Program-made: the position numbers and the translations under genes
In this document: one piece after another, positions 1 through 5,203 of the stretch
How the letters are laid out: each line of letters begins with the position of its first letter
How positions within the stretch are numbered: the first letter of the stretch is position 1
Assembly (NCBI GenBank): GCA_945949035.1
Contig: CAMFDH010000116.1
Span: forward strand, 1-5,203
DNA length: 5,203 nt
Source of the DNA: an uncultured Actinomyces sp.
GTDB taxonomy: Bacteria; Actinomycetota; Actinomycetes; Actinomycetales; Actinomycetaceae
Direction of reading: 5' to 3'
Notes under the pieces: model-generated
The model's database searches: none
The model's input: only the letters and a program-made list of their open reading frames with translations
Told to the model about the DNA's origin: nothing

Positions 1-545
1 GCCTCAAGGTAGGTTTCGTGAAGCGCACGCTCATCGACTACCTCGTCGATGCTCATGCGGTGCTTCTCCTGGCTGTTCACCGCAAAGTGCTTCAATGACG
101 CAGCCACGCCCTCGGACTGAATGCCACGAATCAGAGCGGCGGCAAGTCTGCCGGCAAGTAGGGGATCCTCTGAGAAGTACTCGAAGTTACGGCCCGCCAG
201 CGGGTTCCGCTTGATGTTGTTGCCGGGGCCGAGCAGCACGCTGACACCCTCTGCCTTGGCTTCGATACCCAGGGCCTTCCCTATCTCTTCGAGGAGGGTC
301 GGATCCCAGGTGTTTGCCAACATGGAGGCGGTGGGGAAGCAGGTGGCGGGAACCGAGTTGTGCAGTCCCAGGTGATCGGCTGCTCCGGCCTGCTTCCGCA
401 GTCCATGGGGCCCATCTGTCAGCATGAAAGATGGGATCCCCAGACGTTCGATCGCCTTGGTGTTCCAGAAGTTGGCCCCCGACATCAGGGACGCCTTCTC
501 TTCCAGCGTCATTTGCTCAATGAGTGGCTGGTGGGAGCGGGTCAC
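1..545 (-). CDS. Glycoside hydrolase family 3 (beta-glucosidase type), N-terminal part, cut by the window edge
   Basis: Reading leftward from a GTG at 545, 181 codons stay open to the edge. The protein matches the N-terminal (beta/alpha)8 domain of GH3 beta-glucosidases: [13 protein letters not shown] at residues 11-23, [10 protein letters not shown] at 43-52 (Asp44 is expected to bind the glycone), [11 protein letters not shown] at 118-128, and KHFAVN at 152-157 (Lys-His subsite -1 pair), followed by an [18 protein letters not shown] stretch at 163-180. The catalytic Asp and acid/base Glu lie further on and are not visible. No signal peptide is seen, so a cytoplasmic enzyme releasing terminal sugars from beta-glycosides is likely; exact substrate unknown. 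The GTG start is favoured because it overlaps the phosphatase stop as GTGA and has AAAGGA nine bases upstream (555-560). ATG at 512 is an alternative but would remove the conserved start of the domain. Family assignment is firm; sugar specificity is not. Confidence 0.93.
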   Translation of the reverse strand, partial: MTRSHQPLIEQMTLEEKASLMSGANFWNTKAIERLGIPSFMLTDGPHGLRKQAGAADHLGLHNSVPATCFPTASMLANTWDPTLLEEIGKALGIEAKAEGVSVLLGPGNNIKRNPLAGRNFEYFSEDPLLAGRLAAALIRGIQSEGVAASLKHFAVNSQEKHRMSIDEVVDERALHETYLE

Positions 546-1558
546 TCTGCATCATCCTTTCGAACCTGGTGGTTCACAGTTTCTGTTCCGGAAGTGAAGC
601 CTGGTGACCTGGTTGGTACCGGGGGAAACGCGATACGGTACGCAACCAGAATGACGATGAACGTGATGGAGAACCCCACCATGGTGTCGGTGATGAAGTG
701 GGCTCCCGCGATGATGCGGGTGAACCCGATGAAGATCCCCCAGACAGCACCGATCCACAGGAACAGTCCCGAGTACTTTTCCAGATTGGTTCGAAGGGGA
801 ACGAGGACGGTGAGGAGGATCAGGTTGGCTGCGTTAGCGGTGTGTCCAGAGGGGAACGACTTGAACTCTTCTGAGGCGATTCCGGACTCGACCAAACCTG
901 CCTTCTCAGGTGTACCGGGATCCCACCAGGAGTGAAAACCGACAGCATCCGTCTCAGCAAGGAAACGCATGCGTGGGCGCTCCCAACCGATCTTGACAAT
1001 GTTGACAAGGATGAGTTCCACCAGCGGAACGATGAACAGAATGAGGGCGACCCGGACGACCACCTTGCGGTCGGTATTGTCGGTGACCTTGAGTATTCCC
1101 AGCGTGGTCGCAACCACAATTGCTACGCCGATGATCAGCACGATGATGATGGGCCAGGCGAGGTATCTGGTTGGAAGGTAAATAATGGATCCTGCACCAA
1201 GGACATAGAGGAGACCTCCGCCAATGGCCTGGCCGATCCCCACTGCTTTACGCTCGGTATTTCGGTATGTGAAGAGTAGGGTGCCTGAGGCCAGAAGCGC
1301 CATCCCCAGGGGTAGTTCGCCGTAGGCCGCCCCGAAGATCCCCACGACATTGGTGGGATTGTAGAGGGCCTGAGAAACCGGGTAGTCCCACAGGCTCCCG
1401 GCTACCATCAGGGCGACAAGTATGCCCGCGATAATCAACGCGTTGCGTGCGGTTATGAGGCTGTCACCAGGATGCCAGCGAGACTCAGTCCCGGCCTGTT
1501 TCTCAGAGTTTGTCTGCACGGAGAGCACCTTCCTTGGGTCCGCATTCAGCATGAACAC
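542..1558 (-). CDS. PAP2-family integral membrane phosphatase
   Basis: A 338-residue multi-pass membrane protein carrying the three PAP2 (type 2 phosphatidic acid phosphatase) motifs. Motif 1 is K189-x6-R196, with RM where the consensus has RP; motif 2 is PSGH at 236-239; motif 3 is T280-R281-x5-H287, with Thr for the usual Ser. His239 and His287 with Asp291 should form the catalytic set acting on a phosphate ester at the membrane face. About eight hydrophobic segments are visible, roughly at 39-57, 82-97, 106-127, 132-154, 166-188, 241-255, 264-280 and 290-310, with a short polar tail. Known family substrates include lipid phosphates such as undecaprenyl diphosphate, phosphatidylglycerol phosphate and phosphatidate; the sequence does not decide among them. 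The start is uncertain: GTG 1558, ATG 1552, or GTG 1519, which has the best Shine-Dalgarno (1528-1535). The gene is first in a coupled pair with the GH3 gene and diverges from the TetR gene. Confidence 0.9.
   Translation of the reverse strand: MFMLNADPRKVLSVQTNSEKQAGTESRWHPGDSLITARNALIIAGILVALMVAGSLWDYPVSQALYNPTNVVGIFGAAYGELPLGMALLASGTLLFTYRNTERKAVGIGQAIGGGLLYVLGAGSIIYLPTRYLAWPIIIVLIIGVAIVVATTLGILKVTDNTDRKVVVRVALILFIVPLVELILVNIVKIGWERPRMRFLAETDAVGFHSWWDPGTPEKAGLVESGIASEEFKSFPSGHTANAANLILLTVLVPLRTNLEKYSGLFLWIGAVWGIFIGFTRIIAGAHFITDTMVGFSITFIVILVAYRIAFPPVPTRSPGFTSGTETVNHQVRKDDAE
1528..1535 (-). promoter_or_regulatory. Strong ribosome-binding site inside the annotated phosphatase start region
   Basis: On the minus strand AAGGAAGG lies exactly eight bases upstream of an in-frame GTG at 1519-1517 (codon 14 of the long form). 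Neither GTG 1558 nor ATG 1552 has a comparable purine-rich site. This favours a 325-residue phosphatase starting MQTNSEKQ, with no loss of membrane segments or motifs. The location is seen directly; its use is inferred. Confidence 0.5.
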
Positions 1559-1573
1559 GCTGTCTTCGGCCTA

Positions 1574-1593
1574 TTTCTACCACATGGTGGAAA
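1574..1593. promoter_or_regulatory. Candidate TetR operator: 20-bp imperfect palindrome
   Basis: The half-sites are TTTCTACCAC and ATGGTGGAAA. The reverse complement of the second is TTTCCACCAT, so eight of ten positions match (TTTC-y-ACCA-y). The symmetry does not extend beyond 20 bp. It is the most symmetrical element noticed in the 78-bp gap between the divergent phosphatase and TetR genes. TetR-family dimers typically bind palindromes of this size between themselves and the genes they control. It lies 15 bp upstream of GTG 1558 and 43 bp upstream of the TetR ATG, so binding could block both transcripts. The symmetry is seen; the operator role is inferred. Confidence 0.65.
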
Positions 1594-1624
1594 CTGTTGG
1601 TCCCGTTAGTAGATAACAACTCGG

Positions 1625-1630
1625 TATATT
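1625..1630 (+). promoter_or_regulatory. Candidate -10 box for the TetR gene (TATATT), implying a leaderless mRNA
   Basis: TATATT ends six bases before the ATG at 1637, which places the expected transcription start at or within a base or two of the start codon. No Shine-Dalgarno is visible in the gap GAAGCA or just before it, which fits leaderless translation, common in actinobacteria. No good -35 hexamer stands at 16-18 bp; TTGGTC at 1597-1602 is 22 bp away. The placement is an inference from base composition and spacing. Confidence 0.4.
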
Positions 1631-1636
1631 GAAGCA

Positions 1637-2311
1637 ATGGCAGACAACGACCTCAGTTCCCTTGCGGCTGCACTGCTGGACGGCTTTGAAACCGGAAGCT
1701 CTCGGGGCCAGAGAACCAAGATCCAAATCATCGAAAAGGCGGCCGAGGTATTTGCTACCAGTGGGTTTCACGGAACCTCGATGAGAGCCGTTGCCAGGGC
1801 GTGCAATATTGACCATTCCACGCTCCTGCACCACTTCAAGTCAAAAGAGTCTCTGCTCATCTCCGTTCTGCGCTGGCGTGATGTCACGGGCGGAACCGAG
1901 GCGCTTGAAGGGGATGTGCTCGACTCGGTTACCACTGAGAGAATTGCTGACGGGGTTGCGCGGCTGGTGGTTTCGAACAGTGAACGACCAGAGCTGACAC
2001 GACTCTTCTCGATCATGACCGCCGAGGCCGGAAGCGAGGACCACCCGGCGCGAGAGTACCTTCGGGCTCGCCAGGCGCAAATGGTTGAGGCTTGGAGCGG
2101 TGTCATCGAGGTCTCCGACGAAAGCTCTCGGGGTGAGAGTCCTGACTTCAACTCCCATGAACTGGCGGCAATGTTTGTGGCTCTCTGGGATGGCCTGCAG
2201 ATGTATGACGCACTCTCACCGGGAGACGTTGACGTCAGCAGCATTCTCAGGCGGGTTTCCCGTTACCTCTTCAGTACCGCGCCAGGGACATCGACCTCGA
2301 ACGAAGACTGA
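1637..2311 (+). CDS. TetR/AcrR-family transcriptional regulator
   Basis: A 224-residue protein with a classic TetR N-terminal DNA-binding domain at about residues 24-72: the IIEKAAEVFATSGF helix, then the helix-turn-helix TSMRAVARACNIDHSTLLHHF and the KSKESLL segment. The rest, about 75-215, is an alpha-helical ligand-binding and dimerisation domain, including RPELTRLFSIMTAEAGSEDHPAREY at about 117-141 given here only by position and ends. The ligand cannot be read from sequence. A 23-residue polar leader precedes the domain. The ATG is the first start after an in-frame TAG at 1610. It faces the phosphatase/GH3 pair across 78 bp containing a 20-bp palindrome, so it most likely represses itself and that pair. 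It converges on the ABC ATPase gene with a 10-bp gap, so the importer is a less likely target. Length is typical of the family. Confidence 0.93.
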   Translation: MADNDLSSLAAALLDGFETGSSRGQRTKIQIIEKAAEVFATSGFHGTSMRAVARACNIDHSTLLHHFKSKESLLISVLRWRDVTGGTEALEGDVLDSVTTERIADGVARLVVSNSERPELTRLFSIMTAEAGSEDHPAREYLRARQAQMVEAWSGVIEVSDESSRGESPDFNSHELAAMFVALWDGLQMYDALSPGDVDVSSILRRVSRYLFSTAPGTSTSNED

Positions 2312-2321
2312 TACTGGCCGC

Positions 2322-3083
2322 TCAGGTGCGGTGGTAGACCGCAAACTTCCCGCCAGGACCATCAACGACGGTTACCGGAGTGCGGAAAACCGAGCTCAGC
2401 ACGTCATCGCGGATGATCTCCTCGGGCGTGCCAGCAATGGCGATCTTGCCATCATCCATTGCAACAATGTAGTCGCTGTAGGCTGCCGCAAAGTTAATGT
2501 CGTGAAGGACGATGACGACGGTTCTTCCCAGTTCGTCTGCGGCCCGGCGCAGCTGCGTCATCATCTGGACCGAGTGTTGAGCATCGAGGTTGTTGAGCGG
2601 CTCGTCCAGAAGTAAGTATTCGGTGTCCTGAGCCAGCACCATCGCCACGTAGGCCCGTTGCCGCTGCCCCCCGGAAAGCTGATCCAAGAACCTCTGTTCG
2701 AGGTCGGTCATGTCCAGAAAGTCGATGGCCTGCGAGATGGCGTCTTCGTCCGCTGCGGTAAGGCGCCCACCACTGTGCGGGTAGCGACCAAAGCCAACCA
2801 GCTGTCGCACGGTAAGTCGGGTGACGAAGTGGTTCTCTTGCCGCAGGATCGATACCTTCCGCGCCACATCCCTCGAAGGAGCGGCATTCACATCCAGGCC
2901 ACCGATCGCGATGGAACCAGAGGTGGGGGTCATCAGCCGGCCCATCATCGTCAGAAGGGTTGACTTGCCAGCCCCGTTGGGACCGACCAGGGCAATCACG
3001 CCACCAGCTGGAAGCTCGAGGCTTACCGGGCCGATCTGGACATCCTTGGAGTAGCGCTTGGTGACGCTATCAATTGTGATCAC
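2322..3083 (-). CDS. Iron-siderophore ABC transporter ATP-binding protein (YclP/FecE type)
   Basis: A 253-residue cytoplasmic ATPase with every functional motif intact: Walker A GPNGAGKST at 34-42, Q-loop Gln82, signature LSGGQ at 136-140, Walker B YLLLDEP at 156-162, D-loop NNLD at 164-167 and switch His194. Length is standard for siderophore/B12 importer ATPases. The DEPLNNLDAQHSVQMM stretch is characteristic, from memory, of the YclP/VctC branch serving catecholate or petrobactin-type siderophores. The GTG start overlaps the permease stop as GTGA, with GAGGT five bases upstream, so translation is probably coupled. It is the last gene of the importer operon and should energise the two permeases encoded upstream. 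Iron-chelate import is well supported; the exact siderophore is not. Confidence 0.95.
   Translation of the reverse strand: MITIDSVTKRYSKDVQIGPVSLELPAGGVIALVGPNGAGKSTLLTMMGRLMTPTSGSIAIGGLDVNAAPSRDVARKVSILRQENHFVTRLTVRQLVGFGRYPHSGGRLTAADEDAISQAIDFLDMTDLEQRFLDQLSGGQRQRAYVAMVLAQDTEYLLLDEPLNNLDAQHSVQMMTQLRRAADELGRTVVIVLHDINFAAAYSDYIVAMDDGKIAIAGTPEEIIRDDVLSSVFRTPVTVVDGPGGKFAVYHRT
2327..2343. other. Small perfect hairpin at the convergent gene ends
   Basis: TGCGGT and ACCGCA form a six-base-pair stem around the loop GGTAG, in the last codons of the ATPase gene and 16 bp past the TetR stop. No T-run follows on either strand, so it is at best a weak or factor-assisted terminator. It is the only stem I see in the tail-to-tail junction. 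Confidence 0.25.
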
Positions 3084-4201
3084 AGGCGACCTCGTTTCAT
3101 GAGGAAGCCGAGGAAGACCACGCCCCCGACCAGCTCGACAATAATCATCACCGCATCAACCATGGGGAAAACATGCTTCAACATCAGATAGGCCGCGCCG
3201 AGGACAACTATCCCCACCAGCCATGCCACCGGGAGAACCCGGCGGTGGTCATGAGTGTCCGTGATGAGATAGGCGAGGGTCGCGACCAAGAAACCGAGGA
3301 ACGTCATCGGTCCGACCAGGGAGGTCGAGACCGCCATGAGAACCGCCACCAGGGTCAGCATCAACATGGTTTGGCGCCGATGGTTCAGACCGAGGTTCGC
3401 CGAAACCTCGGGGCCCAGGGCCAGAACATTGAGGCGTCGTCCCAGCAGCCAAACTCCACCTCCGGCAATCAGGCAGATCGGGAGGGCGAGGGGCAGCAAC
3501 TCCGTTTCCGCAGAACCGATGTTGGCGAAAAGGCGCGCCCGCAACACATCAAATTCATTGGGATCAAGCATGCGTTGCATGAAGGTCGAGAGTGCCCCCA
3601 AACCAGTCCCGATGACGATTCCGACCAGGAGCATGATGTGGAGGTTGCCAAGGCGCCCCGAAAGTAGCCAGGAGTAGAGGAGAACCGCAAAACCAACCAT
3701 CACGGTTGACTGGATGAGGAACTGCGTGGTGCTACTGAGACCCACAAGTGAACTGGCACCCATGAAGTAGACGATGCCGGTTTGCACGAGGACGAACAGT
3801 GATTCAAAACCCATTATCGAGGGTGTGATAAGCCGGTTGTTGGTGACGGTCTGAAACGTCACGGTCGCAACCGCCTGCGCGAAGGTCACCGTCAGAATTA
3901 CCACCACGGCACTCACCCGCATGCTGGTGACGCGCCACCACTTGTCGGTGAAGGGCGCGAAGCTGTTGCCCCAGGTGAGAATCAGAAAGCAGATAACCAG
4001 GGACGCAATGATCAGTCCGCCCAGGATGAGGCTGTAGCGAGCCCGGTGCGAGGACGACACAAAAGCCCCGACCGCTCGGCTCTGCTGCCTCGCAGGGGCG
4101 ACCGTGTCGTGACCGAGCGCAACCGCCCTCGTTGGCACATGGAGGTTGACCCCGCTTGCGGGCCTGGTGGGAGCACTAATGGGCACCGCCCCTCCTCGCA
4201 C
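3080..4201 (-). CDS. Iron-siderophore ABC transporter permease, second subunit (YclO/FatC type)
   Basis: A 373-residue FecCD/BtuC-family permease with about nine or ten hydrophobic segments, roughly between residues 57 and 367. Family-typical stretches are FQTVTNNRLITPSIMGFESL at 116-135, the ATPase-coupling region LGPEVSANLGLNH at 262-274 and GPMTFLGFLVA at 297-307. The TNNRLITPSIMGF form resembles B. subtilis YclO and Vibrio FatC more than ferrichrome or B12 permeases. It should form the membrane channel with the upstream permease. About 55 polar residues precede the first membrane helix, longer than usual. The reading frame begins at GTG 4201, overlapping the upstream gene by 26 bp; GTG 4186 (codon 6), four bases after AGGAGG, is a better start and overlaps by 11 bp. 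The stop overlaps the ATPase start by four bases. Confidence 0.93.
   Translation of the reverse strand: MRGGAVPISAPTRPASGVNLHVPTRAVALGHDTVAPARQQSRAVGAFVSSSHRARYSLILGGLIIASLVICFLILTWGNSFAPFTDKWWRVTSMRVSAVVVILTVTFAQAVATVTFQTVTNNRLITPSIMGFESLFVLVQTGIVYFMGASSLVGLSSTTQFLIQSTVMVGFAVLLYSWLLSGRLGNLHIMLLVGIVIGTGLGALSTFMQRMLDPNEFDVLRARLFANIGSAETELLPLALPICLIAGGGVWLLGRRLNVLALGPEVSANLGLNHRRQTMLMLTLVAVLMAVSTSLVGPMTFLGFLVATLAYLITDTHDHRRVLPVAWLVGIVVLGAAYLMLKHVFPMVDAVMIIVELVGGVVFLGFLMKRGRL
3390..3411. repeat. Perfect 8-bp inverted repeat within permease 2
   Basis: Arms CCGAGGTT (3390-3397) and AACCTCGG (3404-3411) flank the loop CGCCGA, inside the codons for the conserved GPEVSANLGLN segment. No T-run follows, so it is not a normal terminator. 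It could form a stable mRNA stem, or could be chance in GC-rich coding sequence. Confidence 0.35.
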
Positions 4202-5186
4202 TCAAGAGCATGACAATGAAGACCACGGATCCCACTACCGCGAGCACCAGTGAGACGGGGACTTCGAAGGGCATGATGATGACGCGCCCAATCAGATCGC
4301 AGATAACTACGATCCAGATACCGGTGAGGAACACCCAGGGGATGTTTGTGCGCAGGTTGTCGCCGCGAACCTGAGAGACCAGGTTGGGGACGATGAGGCC
4401 GAGGAAGGGGAGGACCCCAACCACAACGGTGACCACCCCGGTTGTGATCGACACCAGGCCAACGCCGAGAAGGACGATGCGCTCGTAGTTGAGGCCGACG
4501 TTAGTCGCCACTTCCTTCCCTAGCCCCACGACGGTGAAACGGTCGGCAAGGAGGACGACAGCGGCGCAGGTGAGGAGAACGATCCACAGGGGTTCATAGC
4601 GTCCGACCTCGATGCCCGTGAACCTGCCCGCGAACCAAGCTCCCAGGGTCTGCAGCAGATTGAACCGAATCGCAATGAAGGTGGAGATGGCGCTGACCAC
4701 GGCGCCAAACATAATCCCCACGATCGGAACGATCAGGGAGGACTTCAACTTCACGGTGCGCAGGAAAGCAAAAAAGATCATGGTGCCGATAAACCCGAAT
4801 GCGATGGCGACACCCATTTTCGTCAGGAGGCCTGCCATGGGGAAGAAGACGTAGACGAGCAGCAGTCCGAGGCCGGCCCACTCGGTCGTGCCCACTGTCG
4901 TTGGTTCGACGAAGCGGTTCTGCGTCAGCAGCTGCATGACCAAACCAGCCATGGCCATGGCCGCTCCGGAAAGGACGAGGGCCACCGTGCGGGGGAACCT
5001 GGTGATCCATAGAAACTCGCCGCCCAGCCCCGACTCTGCAGTCACGTCGGCCACCCCGACATACATCGACAGACCAATGAGTAGAACCGTGAGGACGGTG
5101 GCCATCAGGACTGGCGTCCACCTGCGCAGAGCCAAGTGAAAGTCACCGACGCGCGAAACAGAAGCCCGCCCGGGCGTGGCTGTCAC
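4176..5186 (-). CDS. Iron-siderophore ABC transporter permease, first subunit (YclN/FatD type)
   Basis: A 336-residue FecCD/BtuC-family permease, normal in length. After a short polar start the first membrane helix lies at about 25-45. The conserved block RFPRTVALVLSGAAMAMAG (63-81) is followed by the QLLTQNRFVEPTTVG stretch (85-99), whose TQN-x-F-x-x-PTT form resembles YclN and FatD. The ATPase-coupling loop LGKEVATNVGLNY is at 222-234, then LPFLGLIVPNLVS at 259-271, where PN replaces the PH found in BtuC-type permeases. It pairs with the next permease as the heterodimeric channel. The GTG at 5186 is the first start seen, but the frame remains open to the window edge, so the true start could lie upstream. 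No clear Shine-Dalgarno precedes GTG 5186 in the 17 bases available. A binding-protein gene probably precedes it. Confidence 0.92.
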   Translation of the reverse strand: MTATPGRASVSRVGDFHLALRRWTPVLMATVLTVLLIGLSMYVGVADVTAESGLGGEFLWITRFPRTVALVLSGAAMAMAGLVMQLLTQNRFVEPTTVGTTEWAGLGLLLVYVFFPMAGLLTKMGVAIAFGFIGTMIFFAFLRTVKLKSSLIVPIVGIMFGAVVSAISTFIAIRFNLLQTLGAWFAGRFTGIEVGRYEPLWIVLLTCAAVVLLADRFTVVGLGKEVATNVGLNYERIVLLGVGLVSITTGVVTVVVGVLPFLGLIVPNLVSQVRGDNLRTNIPWVFLTGIWIVVICDLIGRVIIMPFEVPVSLVLAVVGSVVFIVMLLSARRGGAH

Positions 5187-5203
5187 GTGGCGCCGTATCA
5201 GAG

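Noticed and set aside
360..935. 191-codon open frame on the plus strand
   Set aside because: It lies antisense across the GH3 start and the phosphatase, both with clear conserved motifs; its translation shows no domain and is low-complexity shadow coding.
1605..1617. GTTA-N5-TAAC dyad, considered as an iron-regulator (IdeR/DtxR) box
   Set aside because: Arms are only four bases and the spacing does not fit the IdeR consensus around GTTAG-S-CTAAC; it also lies away from the iron-importer promoter.
2312..2345. Strong bidirectional terminator between the convergent genes
   Set aside because: The only stem is six base pairs and lacks a T-run on either strand, so it is kept only as a weak hairpin.
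2085..2615. 176-codon open frame on the plus strand crossing the TetR end and ATPase end
   Set aside because: It overlaps two well-supported genes in other frames and has no recognisable domain; a shadow frame.
3173..3667. 164-codon open frame on the plus strand, rich in Gln, His, Arg and Asp
   Set aside because: Its composition is the usual antisense image of a membrane protein gene (permease 2) and no ribosome-binding site or motif supports it.
4594..5121. 175-codon open frame on the minus strand, His/Arg-rich
   Set aside because: An out-of-frame shadow of permease 1, which has the conserved FecCD motifs.
1..5203. Mobile element, phage, CRISPR or toxin-antitoxin content
   Set aside because: No transposase, integrase, direct-repeat array, terminal inverted repeats or small paired toxin/antitoxin frames were seen; gene packing looks like ordinary chromosome.

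Overview
The window looks like chromosomal DNA from a moderately GC-rich Gram-positive bacterium, most likely an actinobacterium. The reasons are frequent GTG starts, GC-rich codon choice, a TetR gene whose ATG sits just after a -10-like box with no Shine-Dalgarno (possibly leaderless), and Gram-positive style importer genes. This is an inference; no rRNA or other marker gene is present.

Left part (1-1558, minus strand): a two-gene unit transcribed leftward. A PAP2-family integral membrane phosphatase comes first. A family 3 glycoside hydrolase (beta-glucosidase type) follows, running off the left edge with only its first 181 codons visible. The two overlap by four bases (GTGA), so they are probably translationally coupled. 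A divergent TetR/AcrR-family regulator (1637-2311, plus strand) faces them across a 78-bp gap. That gap holds a near-perfect 20-bp palindrome (1574-1593), the obvious candidate operator. The simplest model is a TetR repressor controlling itself and the phosphatase/glycosidase pair, with an unknown small-molecule inducer.

Right part (2322-5186, minus strand): three tightly packed genes of an iron-siderophore ABC importer: permease 1 (YclN/FatD-like), permease 2 (YclO/FatC-like) and ATPase (YclP-like). They overlap by about 11-26 bp and by 4 bp. The ATPase end converges tail-to-tail on the TetR gene with a 10-bp gap. Family resemblance points to the petrobactin/catecholate-type YclNOPQ/VctPDGC/FatBCDE group. 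The substrate-binding lipoprotein is not in the window and would be expected upstream of permease 1, beyond position 5203. Any iron-responsive promoter would also be there.

Coding density is nearly complete; the only real intergenic spaces are 1559-1636 and 2312-2321. I see no RNA gene, insertion sequence, CRISPR array or attachment site. Nothing here is clearly a new biological system. The best lead is the coupled PAP2 phosphatase-GH3 glycosidase pair with its own TetR and palindrome.
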